Shown in pieces: positions 5,962-13,216 of a stretch of DNA of 16,346 nt. This stretch comes from Rhodothermaceae bacterium (GTDB lineage: Bacteria > Bacteroidota > Rhodothermia > Rhodothermales > JAHEMB01), in contig JAHEMB010000013.1 in assembly GCA_024643915.1 (NCBI GenBank), positions 1 to 16,346 of the forward strand, given 5' to 3'. The notes below the pieces were generated by a model. The model saw only the letters and a program-made list of their open reading frames with translations. It was not told the origin of the DNA and made no database searches. The position numbers were made by a program, and so were the translations under genes. Position 1 is the stretch's first letter; each line of letters starts with the position of its first letter.

Positions 5962-8900
5962 ATGCAAAGGAATGTGTTACGACTCGCTGGGGCCTGTTGC
6001 CTGATGCTTCTATTGGCATCGTCCGCGCAGGCCCAAAATGTTGCTTCAGCCATTCAGTATGTACAGAATAATGCCTCCGCGCTCGGCCTGACCGCTGCCG
6101 ACGTGGCGGACATGGAGGTCGTCAGCGCGTACACGAGCCAACACAACGGCGTCTCGCACGTGTACCTGCGCCAGCGTCATCAGGGCATCCCGGTTTACAA
6201 CGGAATCCTCAACGTCAACGTCTTGCCGGGCGGTGCGGTCGCCGGGGTGGGCAATCGGTTCGTGCCGGATCTGGCGGCGCGGGCGCGAGGCGTGGCCGGG
6301 CTCTCGGCGGTGGGTGCTGCCGAGGCGGCGGCGCAGCGCGTCGGGCTGCCGGCGCAGGCCCTGCAGGCGATCAGTGCGCCGCGCGGGCCGGAGCGGGCCA
6401 CCCTCATCGGGAACGCCGGTATCGCCCTGGAGCCTATCGAAGTTTCCCTCACCTACCAGCCGCTTGATGACGGCACGGTGCACCTGGCCTGGAACGTCGG
6501 CATCTACACGCTCGATGCCAACGACTGGTGGCAGATCCGCATTGATGCGGCCACGGGCGCCGAACTGGCGCGCGACAACTGGGTGGTGCACGACGACTGG
6601 AGCACGCCCCACGCTACGGCTACGCCGCCCTCGGCCGAGACGCTCGCAGACCCCTGGGCTGTAACCTCGGGTCCCTTCCTGTTCGCGCCGGATGACTACC
6701 GCGTCTATCCGGTTCCGGCCGAGAGCCCGCTACATCCGTCGTCCGGCGGCACAGCGCACACGCTCGTCTCAAACCCGGCCAACGGTACGGCCTCGCCCTT
6801 CGGCTGGCACGACACAAACGGCAGCACCGGCGCCGAATTCACTGACACGCGCGGCAACAACGTCGATGCCTATGCCGACCGCGATGGCAACGGCTCGCCG
6901 GACCCCGGCAGCCGACCGAGCGGCGGCGCCGGGCTCGTCTTTGACTATCCGATCAACCTGAGCCAGGAGCCGCCGACCTACACCGATGGCGCCGTCGTGA
7001 ATCTCTTCTACTGGAATAACATCATCCACGACATCGCCTACCAGTATGGCTTCGACGAGGCCAGTGGCAACTTTCAGGTCAACAACTACGGCAACGGCGG
7101 CCTCGGCGGCGACGACGTGCGCGCCGAAGCACAGGACAATGACCTCGGCAGCGCGAACTGCAACGCCAACATGCTCACCCTTCCGGACGGCAGTCGGCCG
7201 CGCATGCAGATGTATACGTGTTCCAATACCAGCCCCGAGCGCGATGGCGACCTGGACAACGGTGTGATCGTCCACGAGTACACGCATGGCATCTCGAACC
7301 GCCTCACGGGCGGCCCCGGGACCACGAGCTGCCTCAACAACACCGAGCAGATGGGCGAAGGCTGGAGCGACTGGCTTGGCCTCATTCTCACTCAGCAGCC
7401 AGGTGATACCGACACACAGGCGCGTGGCATCGGCACGTATCTCTTCGGCCAGGCGCCCACCGGTCCTGGCATTCGCGCCCGGCCCTACTCGACGAGCTTC
7501 GGCGTCAACGAGTTTACGTACGATAACATCAAGACGGCATCCGTACCGCACGGTATCGGGCACGTCTGGGCCACGATGCTGTGGGATCTCAATTGGGCGC
7601 TCATCGGCGACCTCTTCCCCGCCCTCGGCGGCGGCGACGACGGCGCGGGCGGCGGCTCTGGCTTCGATCCCGACCTCTACAACGGCAACGGCGGCAACAA
7701 CCTGACGATGCAGCTCGTGATGGACGGCATGAAGCTCCAGCCATGCAGCCCCGGCTTCATCGACGGCCGTGACGCCATCATCCTCGCCGACGACATCCTG
7801 ACGGGCGACGGCAACCCGTCGACAAACGACGGCGCCAACCTGGAGATCATCTGGAACGTCTTTGCCCGCCGCGGCCTCGGCTGGAGCGCCAGCCAGGGCA
7901 GCAGCGGCAATCGCTCTGACGGCACCGAGGCGTTCGATCTCCCGCCGTTCCTCAGTGGCCCCAACGCCGACCTCTCGCTCTCGAAAACGGTCGATAACGC
8001 CACGCCCAACCCCGGCGACACCGTCACCTTTACCGTGACGGTGACTAACAGCGGGCCGGACGATGCGACGAACGTAGCCGTGGGCGATCAACTGCCGAGC
8101 GGCTTCGCCTTCGTCAGTTCCGCGCCGAGCCAGGGCAGCTACAACAGCGGCACCGGCGCCTGGACGGTGGGTACCATCGCCGACGGCGCCAATGCCACGC
8201 TCGGCATTACGGCCACGGTCAATGCCAGCGGCAACTACACCAACGTCGCCGAGGTGACGGCCAGCGACCTCCCCGACCCGGACTCGACGCCGAACAACAA
8301 CGTCCCGAGCGAAGACGACCAGGACAGCGCGACCGCCGGCCCGGCGCCCTCGAAGATGCACGTCGAGACCATCGCGACGGGCCTCCAGGGCAACGGCAAG
8401 AAGCAGAATGGCACGGCGACCGTGACGATCTTCGACGATTTCGAAGGCCCAGTGGCCGGTGTCACGGTCTCGGGCACGTTTGGTGGCAGCTTCAATGAAA
8501 CGGCCTCCGGCACGACCAACGCCAGCGGCCAGGTGTCGTTCGTTACGGTCGCGCGGGAGCGCAATGCCTCCGTCACGTTCTGCGTCGATTCGGTCACGGG
8601 CGGCTCCTTGACCTACGACAAAGCCGACAATCACGACCCGAACGCCGACTGTAGCGGCAGCGGTGGCCCCGCGACCACGGTGCACGTGCAGAGCATCTCG
8701 ACCGGCTCAGCAGGCTTGGGTGGCGGCCAGAAAGCCGGTACCGCCACCGTGACGATCTACGGCGACAACAACAGCCCCATCGCTGGCTATACCGTCACTG
8801 GAGACTTCACCGGCGACTTCGAGGAGACCGTTACTAGTAGCGGCACCACTGACTCCAACGGCCAGGTGACTCTGCAGACGAGCGGCTCGAAGAAGGGCAA

Positions 8901-9288
8901 GGTCAACGTCAGCTTCTGCGTCAGCAACGTCAGCGGCTCGCTGCCTTACGACTCGGGCGACAACACGCCGGGCACGACGTGCACCTCGTTCGCCAAGCAG
9001 GGCGCTGCCGACGACGCCGTGCCGACGGCGTTCGCACTCGAAGCGAACTACCCGAACCCGTTCAACCCGAGCACGGAGATTGCCTTCGCCCTCCCCGAGG
9101 CTGCCCTCGTGCGCCTGGCCGTTTACGACGTGCTGGGCCGGGAGGTGGCCGTGCTCGCCGACGGCGCGATGGAGGCCGGCACGCACCGCGTGACGTTCGA
9201 CGCGACGCGCCTGCCGAGCGGTACCTACCTCTACCGCATCACGGCGGGCAGCTTCACCGCAACGCGGCATATGGTGCTGCTGAAGTAA
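5962..9288 (+). CDS. Secreted M36 (fungalysin-type) zinc metalloprotease with DUF11, tandem Ig-like domains and T9SS sorting domain
   Basis: The 1108-aa precursor has, in order: a Sec signal peptide (1 to about 25, ending SSAQAQ); a fungalysin/thermolysin-type propeptide (HVYLRQRHQGIPVYNGILNV); the M36 catalytic domain with the zinc motif HEYTHG (His438, Glu439, His442) and third ligand Glu466 in EGWSDW; a DUF11 repeat (about 668-790, ADLSLSKTV start); two related Ig-like repeats (about 799-901 and 907-1010), each with TATVTI, a Gly-rich turn and one Phe-Cys-Val; and a C-terminal sorting domain from YPNPFNPST (Tyr1030) to HMVLLK. The last domain marks the protein for type IX secretion across the outer membrane, where it is usually removed. 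It should digest external protein for nutrition. The start follows a GGAGAAAGG site. It is monocistronic, with its own terminator at 9321-9358. Confidence 0.95.
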   Translation: MQRNVLRLAGACCLMLLLASSAQAQNVASAIQYVQNNASALGLTAADVADMEVVSAYTSQHNGVSHVYLRQRHQGIPVYNGILNVNVLPGGAVAGVGNRFVPDLAARARGVAGLSAVGAAEAAAQRVGLPAQALQAISAPRGPERATLIGNAGIALEPIEVSLTYQPLDDGTVHLAWNVGIYTLDANDWWQIRIDAATGAELARDNWVVHDDWSTPHATATPPSAETLADPWAVTSGPFLFAPDDYRVYPVPAESPLHPSSGGTAHTLVSNPANGTASPFGWHDTNGSTGAEFTDTRGNNVDAYADRDGNGSPDPGSRPSGGAGLVFDYPINLSQEPPTYTDGAVVNLFYWNNIIHDIAYQYGFDEASGNFQVNNYGNGGLGGDDVRAEAQDNDLGSANCNANMLTLPDGSRPRMQMYTCSNTSPERDGDLDNGVIVHEYTHGISNRLTGGPGTTSCLNNTEQMGEGWSDWLGLILTQQPGDTDTQARGIGTYLFGQAPTGPGIRARPYSTSFGVNEFTYDNIKTASVPHGIGHVWATMLWDLNWALIGDLFPALGGGDDGAGGGSGFDPDLYNGNGGNNLTMQLVMDGMKLQPCSPGFIDGRDAIILADDILTGDGNPSTNDGANLEIIWNVFARRGLGWSASQGSSGNRSDGTEAFDLPPFLSGPNADLSLSKTVDNATPNPGDTVTFTVTVTNSGPDDATNVAVGDQLPSGFAFVSSAPSQGSYNSGTGAWTVGTIADGANATLGITATVNASGNYTNVAEVTASDLPDPDSTPNNNVPSEDDQDSATAGPAPSKMHVETIATGLQGNGKKQNGTATVTIFDDFEGPVAGVTVSGTFGGSFNETASGTTNASGQVSFVTVARERNASVTFCVDSVTGGSLTYDKADNHDPNADCSGSGGPATTVHVQSISTGSAGLGGGQKAGTATVTIYGDNNSPIAGYTVTGDFTGDFEETVTSSGTTDSNGQVTLQTSGSKKGKVNVSFCVSNVSGSLPYDSGDNTPGTTCTSFAKQGAADDAVPTAFALEANYPNPFNPSTEIAFALPEAALVRLAVYDVLGREVAVLADGAMEAGTHRVTFDATRLPSGTYLYRITAGSFTATRHMVLLK

Positions 9289-9320
9289 CCGGACGAACGG
9301 TCAGTGCATCTTGAAGCAGA

Positions 9321-9358
9321 AAGAGGGATCTCGCCGGATAAGGCGGGATCCCTCTTTT
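9321..9358 (+). terminator. Strong intrinsic terminator of the M36 protease gene
   Basis: AAGAGGGATC (9321-9330) pairs with GATCCCTCTT (9347-9356). The stem continues inward through a U-G pair and CGCC/GGCG around a short loop, and a TTTT run starts at 9355. It lies 33 bp after the protease stop and may also stop transcripts arriving from the convergent recR. Confidence 0.9.
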
Positions 9359-9436
9359 CGTGTTTGGGGCTTTTCCTCGCACTCGTGTGGGCGGAGCGAG
9401 GGCGCGGCTTCAAGCGTGAGTGAAAAGGAGACAGCC

Positions 9437-10105
9437 CTAAAGCACCATCCGGCCTTCGATGGCGCGGGAGAGGGTGGCCTCGTCGGCGTATTCGAGGTCG
9501 CCGCCGATGGGCAGGCCGCGCGCGATGCGGGTGACGCGCACCCCCGTGGGGCGGAGGAGCTGGGAGAGGTAATAGGCCGTCGTGTCGCCCTCCACGTTGG
9601 GGTTCATCGCAAGGATCACTTCCTTGACCGGCGCTTTCTCCTCGCCCTCGTAGCCTTCCTCCGGCTCGGCAACGTGGCCGTTGGCGGCTACCTTCTGGAA
9701 ATCGGGGTTGAGGCGGACCATTAACTCGCGGATGTGCAGGTCCTCAGGGCCGACGCCGTCGAGAGGGGAGATGACACCGCCGAGGACGTGGTACACGCCC
9801 CGGTACTCGTTGGTACGTTCGAGGGCGAGGACGTCGTTGTGCTCCTCTACCACGCAGATGAGCGTCTGATCGCGGCGGTCCGAGGCGCAGATGGGGCAGG
9901 GGTCGTTGTCGGTGATGTTGCAGCAGACCGAGCAATGCTTCACCCGGTCCTTCACGGCCACGAGCGCCTTGGCCAGCTCCACCACCTCCTCGCGCGGCAT
10001 CTTCAGCACGAAGGCGGCCAGGCGCTGCGCTGTCTTCCGCCCCACAGTGGGCAGCTTGGTGAACTGCTCCACGAGCGCCTCAACCGATTCCGACGTGAAA
10101 TGCAT
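9437..10105 (-). CDS. recR: Recombination mediator protein RecR
   Basis: RecR helps load RecA at gaps together with RecF and RecO. The 222-aa product has the helix-hairpin-helix LPTVGRKTAQRLA (18-30), a four-Cys zinc finger (Cys58, Cys61, Cys70, Cys73) and a Toprim domain (VVEEHNDVLALE to ILAMNPNVEGDTTAYYLS). It ends with the usual GLPIGGDLEYADEATLSRAI segment. It is about 20 residues longer than typical RecR; the extra is an acidic Glu/Gly-rich loop at about residues 134-158, inside Toprim. Its place downstream of ybaB and dnaX is the conserved order. The gap to ybaB is filled by an unusual repeat region, so recR may have its own promoter. Confidence 0.97.
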   Translation of the reverse strand: MHFTSESVEALVEQFTKLPTVGRKTAQRLAAFVLKMPREEVVELAKALVAVKDRVKHCSVCCNITDNDPCPICASDRRDQTLICVVEEHNDVLALERTNEYRGVYHVLGGVISPLDGVGPEDLHIRELMVRLNPDFQKVAANGHVAEPEEGYEGEEKAPVKEVILAMNPNVEGDTTAYYLSQLLRPTGVRVTRIARGLPIGGDLEYADEATLSRAIEGRMVL

Positions 10106-10113
10106 GGGGTTCG

Positions 10114-10244
10114 TTCCTAGTTCTTGGTACTTAGTTCTTTGTTTTTTGAAAAGATAGAAATTGCTGAGGACAGCGCTGTGTCACTATCAGCAGATCCTTT
10201 TTAGAAGGATCAAAGAACAAAGAACAAAAGCTCGCGAAGCGAGC
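10114..10244. repeat. Inverted 7-bp-period arrays enclosing palindromes (recR/ybaB gap)
   Basis: On the left, five degenerate heptads (ttcctag, ttcttgg, tacttag, ttctttg, ttttttg; 10114-10148) follow each other without spacing. On the right, the complementary-sense heptad CAAAGAA occurs twice plus a partial copy (10211-10230). Between them are a stem GCTGA...TCAGC that encloses ACAGCGCTGT (10170-10179) and a perfect 7-bp hairpin GATCCTT/AAGGATC (10193-10211). A hairpin at 10230-10244 closes the block. Only 154 bp separate the genes, so it fills nearly the whole gap. Confidence 0.7.
10215..10244 (-). terminator. Probable intrinsic terminator downstream of ybaB
   Basis: On the minus strand, GCTCGC pairs with GCGAGC around a 3-nt loop (10230-10244), followed by TTTTGTTCTTTG. 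It begins 16 bp after the ybaB stop. The T-rich tract is part of a heptad array, so the terminator is built partly from that repeat. If active it would separate recR from dnaX-ybaB transcription. Confidence 0.6.
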
Positions 10245-10259
10245 GTCCGAAGAACGGAA

Positions 10260-10595
10260 TCAAAGTCCGAGCGCGCCCAGATCCATGCCGGGGGGGAGGA
10301 AGCCGCCGGCCGCCTTGCCCATCTCGCCCCGCGCCAGCTCGGCGGCTTCGTCGAGGGCTTTGTTGACGCCCGCAATGACGAGGTCTTCGAGCAGTTCGAT
10401 GTCGTCGGGATCCACGGCGTCGGGCTCGATCTTGATGGCGGTGATGCGCTGGGCGCCGTTGGCCGTCACCTTCACCATGCCGCCGCCGGCCTCGGCGGTG
10501 ACGGTGCGGGCGGCGAGCGCTTCCTGCGCCTCGGCCATCTTCTGCTGCATCTGCATCACCTTGCCGAACATGTCGGCCATGTTGGGTTCGTTCAT
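10260..10595 (-). CDS. ybaB: YbaB/EbfC family nucleoid-associated protein
   Basis: YbaB proteins are small dimeric DNA-binding proteins that coat the nucleoid. I start at the ATG 10595 (MNEPNMADMFGKVMQMQQKM), giving 111 residues; the frame is open further upstream but that part has no family character. The F-G-K-V-M-Q-M-Q-Q-K-M helix, the V-T-A-E-A-G-G-G-M-V-K-V-T-A-N-G strand pair and the D-I-E-L-L-E-D-L-V-I-A-G-V-N-K-A-L helix are typical. The C-terminus is the usual Gly/Met/Leu-rich tail (PPGMDLGALGL). It lies between dnaX and recR, as in many bacteria. An in-frame ATG seven codons after the first Met (MADMFGK starts at residue 6) is an alternative start. Confidence 0.95.
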   Translation of the reverse strand: MNEPNMADMFGKVMQMQQKMAEAQEALAARTVTAEAGGGMVKVTANGAQRITAIKIEPDAVDPDDIELLEDLVIAGVNKALDEAAELARGEMGKAAGGFLPPGMDLGALGL

Positions 10596-10794
10596 CGTGT
10601 TGGTGTTTGCTTTAGGCTGAAAAGGAGCGACAGCGGTGCGGCGTGTGAGGCCGGGGGCTGCTACTTGAGCGCCTATCCCCAAACCATCTGCGAGTTACGA
10701 GCAGCTGCAAGCGCACCGAGCTTCGTTGCGCTGCATCGCCGTATCGAGGATACGGCTGCTTCGCGCGCCTCGCTCAGCACCCTTTGGCTCTCTC
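10596..10794. other. About 200 bp between ybaB and the dnaX-coupled ORF, structured
   Basis: No convincing gene. It contains a perfect 8-bp hairpin with a 3-nt loop, GCCGTATC/GATACGGC (10738-10756), and just left of it an imperfect inverted repeat around GCAAGCGCA/TTGCGCTGC (about 10708-10733). Neither is followed by a T-run. On the minus strand this is the leader of ybaB, so it may affect ybaB expression or be a repeat copy. Confidence 0.5.
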
Positions 10795-10929
10795 TCACTT
10801 TCCACATCTGTTTTGGGATAGACGCTTGAGTTTGAGTTGCGGGCGGATCTCGGCGCCGGGGGGTGGCACGAGGGCGCGCTCGACGCAATCGGCCCGCAGG
10901 TCGAGCCGCTCGAGGAGAGCGGACCTCAC
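10795..10929 (-). CDS. Candidate 44-aa ORF translationally coupled to dnaX
   Basis: A GTG at 10929-10927 overlaps the dnaX stop as GTGA. The frame reads V-R-S-A-L-L-E-R-L-D-L-R-A-D-C-V-E-R-A-L, then V-P-P-P-G-A-E-I-R-P-Q-L-K-L-K-R-L-S-Q-N-R-C-G-K and stop. For the first 30 codons almost every third position is G or C, as expected of real genes in this genome, and the other two frames lack this. It gives an amphipathic, charged helix with a Pro-rich turn. I know no family. It could be a small basic protein made by reinitiation after DnaX, or a relic of a former DnaX tail lost through a frameshift. Confidence 0.4.
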   Translation of the reverse strand: MRSALLERLDLRADCVERALVPPPGAEIRPQLKLKRLSQNRCGK

Positions 10930-12971
10930 CAGACGATCTCGCCGCCGAACTTGTCGAAGAGGGCGCGGATGACGGGGCTTTCTTCCCGCTTGCGTTGCAT
11001 GTACTCCAACGGGTCGAAATCCTGGGCGGTTTCCTCGGTCTCGGCGGGCTCGACGGCCTCCTGGACGACGAAGCGGAGGTCGGTTACTTCGTCCCCGGCG
11101 GTTTCGGCGAGGTGCTGGAGGAGGAAGGCATCCTGGCTACCGAGGAGGCGCTGGTGGAAGTCGTCCGGCACGGCGATGAGGAGGGTCTCGCCGTCGAGGC
11201 CGACGGGGCGGGTGTGTTGCAGGAGGGCGCCGACGTGGATGCGGGCCATCTTCACGTTTTTCACGTAGCGCGGCCACGCGGCTTCCACCTGCTGCAGGAG
11301 GGGGGGCGCCTCTACAGCGAGGGCCACGTCGGCCACGGTCGCGCCGCCGTCGCCAGAGAAATAAGCGCTCGGCTCGTCGTGCTCCTGCGACTTTTTCTTG
11401 CTGAGGGCGGGCGCGCCGAAGAGGTTGAGGTAGCCGGACGCGGCCTGCGGCTCGGGGGAGGGCGCGGAGGACAGCGCGGGCGTGGGCGCCAGGGGCGGCG
11501 GCGTGGGGTCGATCTCTTCGTCGTCAGCCTCTGGCTCATCCTGCCAATCGGCGGCTGCCTCGTCAGCTAGCTCGGCCTTCTCCTCTTCCGGGGCTTCAAT
11601 GCTGACACTGTCTGAGACGCCGGACTCCGGTTTCTCTTGCTCTTTTTCTTGCGGCGTCTCCTCTTTCGGTCGTGGCTCTTCCACACGCGGGGCGGCGGGC
11701 TTCGGCTCCTCGACGCGGGGGGCGGCAGGCTGCGGCTTCGGGGCGGGCGGCGGTGGCCTGTCTTCGGAAACCACGGTGGGGGGCGCGGCGGGGAGCTTGC
11801 CTTCCCTTGCTAGGGCTTCGAGGCGATCGATCTTCTGGAGGGCGAGGCGAAGGTCGGCGCTGTGGGTGAGGGCGGCCATCTTCAGGAGCGCCATCTCCAG
11901 CTTCAGGCGCGGCTGGGTGCTGCCCTTGACGGCGTCCTCAGCTTCGGCCACGATCATCAGCAGGCGCAGCAGGTCGGCCTCGGCGAAGCCGGCGGCGTCC
12001 TCGGCGTAGCGGCGGCGCGTGGCCTCGGCGGCTTCGATGAGGTCGGTGTCCGGCATGGTGTGGGCCACGAGCAGGTTGCGCAGGTGCTCGGCCAGCCCCA
12101 CGAGGAACTCCTGCAAGTCGTACCCGGCGCGGACGATGCGCTCGACGAGGCGGAGCATCCCCGCGCTGTCGTGCCCGGCGGCGTGCTGCGTCACCTCGAA
12201 GAAGAGATCGACATCGACCACGCCGAGAGCCTGGGCGAGTTCAGCGTAGCCGAGGGCGGTGCCGCAGAGGGAGACGGCCTGGTCGAAGGCCGAGAGGGCG
12301 TCGCGAAGAGCGCCGTCGCCCTTGCGAGCGAGGAGGAGGAGGGACGCCTCGTCGGCGGTGATGCTTTCGGCCTCGCAGATCTCGTGCAGCCGCGCCGTGA
12401 TGTCGGGCACGGGGATGCGGCGGAAGTCGAACCGCTGGCAGCGTGAGAGGATGGTGGGGAGGACCTTGTGCGGCTCGGTGGTAGCGAAGATAAAGAGGGC
12501 GTGCGGCGGCGGCTCTTCGAGCGTCTTCAACAGGGCGTTGAAGGCCGGTTTCGACAGCATGTGGACCTCGTCCACGATGTAGACCTTGCGGTTGGCCCCC
12601 TGCGGCGGGATGCGGATGCGCTCTTGCAGGTCGCGGATGTCGTCCACGCCGTTGTTCGAGGCGGCGTCGATCTCGATAATGTTGAGGCTGCGGCCCTCCT
12701 CGAAGGTGCGGCACGAGTCGCAGGTGCGGCAAGGCTCGGCGCCGTCGGCCCGTTCTTCGAGGGGCGTGGTGCAGTTGATGGATTTCGCGAGGATGCGGGC
12801 CGCCGTCGTCTTGCCCACGCCGCGTGGGCCGCTGAAAAGGTAGGCGTGCGCCAGGCGATCCAGCCGGATGGCGTTCTTGAGCGTGCCGGTGACGTGCTCC
12901 TGCGCCACCAGCTCGTGGAAAAGCTGCGGGCGGTATTTGCGGGCGGCGACGAGGTAACGTTGATCGGACAT
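10926..12971 (-). CDS. dnaX: DNA polymerase III subunit gamma/tau
   Basis: DnaX is the ATPase of the clamp loader and organises the replisome. The 681-aa product shows Walker A GPRGVGKT (48-55), the zinc-binding Cys group INC...PCRTCDSC, Walker B VYIVDEVHML, sensor 1 FATTE and the arginine-finger motif SRCQRF in the N-terminal AAA+ region. Domain III follows to about residue 375. A Pro/Glu-rich linker (about 390-500) includes a duplicated PAAPRVEEP unit. The C-terminal part (LLQQVEAAWPRYVKNVKMAR to about residue 640) matches the tau tail seen in Bacteroidota. No clear -1 frameshift site for a gamma form is seen. The start MSDQRYLVAARKYRP is standard. ybaB and recR follow on the same strand. 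Confidence 0.97.
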   Translation of the reverse strand: MSDQRYLVAARKYRPQLFHELVAQEHVTGTLKNAIRLDRLAHAYLFSGPRGVGKTTAARILAKSINCTTPLEERADGAEPCRTCDSCRTFEEGRSLNIIEIDAASNNGVDDIRDLQERIRIPPQGANRKVYIVDEVHMLSKPAFNALLKTLEEPPPHALFIFATTEPHKVLPTILSRCQRFDFRRIPVPDITARLHEICEAESITADEASLLLLARKGDGALRDALSAFDQAVSLCGTALGYAELAQALGVVDVDLFFEVTQHAAGHDSAGMLRLVERIVRAGYDLQEFLVGLAEHLRNLLVAHTMPDTDLIEAAEATRRRYAEDAAGFAEADLLRLLMIVAEAEDAVKGSTQPRLKLEMALLKMAALTHSADLRLALQKIDRLEALAREGKLPAAPPTVVSEDRPPPPAPKPQPAAPRVEEPKPAAPRVEEPRPKEETPQEKEQEKPESGVSDSVSIEAPEEEKAELADEAAADWQDEPEADDEEIDPTPPPLAPTPALSSAPSPEPQAASGYLNLFGAPALSKKKSQEHDEPSAYFSGDGGATVADVALAVEAPPLLQQVEAAWPRYVKNVKMARIHVGALLQHTRPVGLDGETLLIAVPDDFHQRLLGSQDAFLLQHLAETAGDEVTDLRFVVQEAVEPAETEETAQDFDPLEYMQRKREESPVIRALFDKFGGEIVW

Positions 12972-12984
12972 GGGAGAGGCTTAC

Positions 12985-13130
12985 AACTTGGACGAGCTGA
13001 GGTGCCGGTGCGTGAAATCGCAGGTTACTGTTGTGAACCTGCGGTTTCCGAAGGAAACGTGAGAACTTCGCAGTAGCAGCGAGCGGGCCGACCCATGCTT
13101 GCAAGGTACAGAACCACCCCGCGCCGGGGC
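12985..13130 (+). ncRNA. Structured non-coding stretch upstream of dnaX; possible RNA gene, SRP RNA-like at most
   Basis: The 245-bp gap between dnaX and the RDD gene is rich in pairing. A perfect 8-bp stem CGCAGGTT/AACCTGCG (13019-13043) competes with a longer arrangement in which GGTGCCGG (13001-13008) pairs with CCGCGCC (13119-13125), GCGTG with CATGC, GTTACTG (13024-13030) with CAGTAGC (13071-13077), and GTTTCC with GGAAAC around GAA at the tip. This rod of about 125 nt recalls a small signal recognition particle RNA, and in Bacillus that gene sits next to dnaX. However, the invariant CAGG...GGAA...AGCAG element that binds Ffh is not present, so I do not name it. The strand is uncertain. 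A CCCCG/CGGGG hairpin lies at 13117-13129. Confidence 0.3.
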
Positions 13131-13157
13131 AAACGAATTCCACGTTGGCCCGCACGC

Positions 13158-13188
13158 AAAAAGCCGCCGATCCGAGGACCGCCGGCTT
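13158..13188 (-). terminator. Intrinsic terminator of the RDD gene
   Basis: On the minus strand AAGCCG (13188-13183) pairs with CGGCTT (13166-13161), with further G-C pairs inward around a loop, and a TTTTT run ends at 13158. It lies about 30 bp after the RDD stop. It would separate that gene from dnaX. Confidence 0.75.
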
Positions 13189-13216
13189 CTGCGAAAGCGC
13201 CTTCATCGAAGGCCGT

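Noticed and set aside
5502..6053. 183-codon minus-strand frame covering the protease leader
   Set aside because: It overlaps the protease signal peptide and the 66-aa ORF in another frame, has no start signal at 6053 and shows no family motif.
6769..8685. 638-codon open frame antisense to the M36 protease
   Set aside because: It is an antisense shadow of a high-GC gene. The sense strand has full domain homology, signal peptide and sorting domain, while the antisense product is low-complexity Arg/Ala/Val.
10114..10230. CRISPR array
   Set aside because: Repeat units are 7 bp, contiguous and degenerate with no spacers, and no cas gene is present. The same applies to the arrays at 14705 and 15607.
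11385..11405. Possible programmed -1 frameshift site in dnaX (AAG AAA AAG region)
   Set aside because: The A-run is not in the phase of a standard X-XXY-YYZ heptamer and no stem follows at the right distance; it is also far downstream of the usual gamma end.
12985..13130. Firm assignment as SRP (4.5S) RNA
   Set aside because: The rod fold and place by dnaX are suggestive, but the CAGG and AGCAG loops around the GGAA tetraloop are absent, so only an unnamed RNA candidate is listed.
12241..13206. 321-codon minus-strand frame overlapping dnaX
   Set aside because: A shifted-frame shadow of dnaX; the DnaX frame carries all catalytic motifs.
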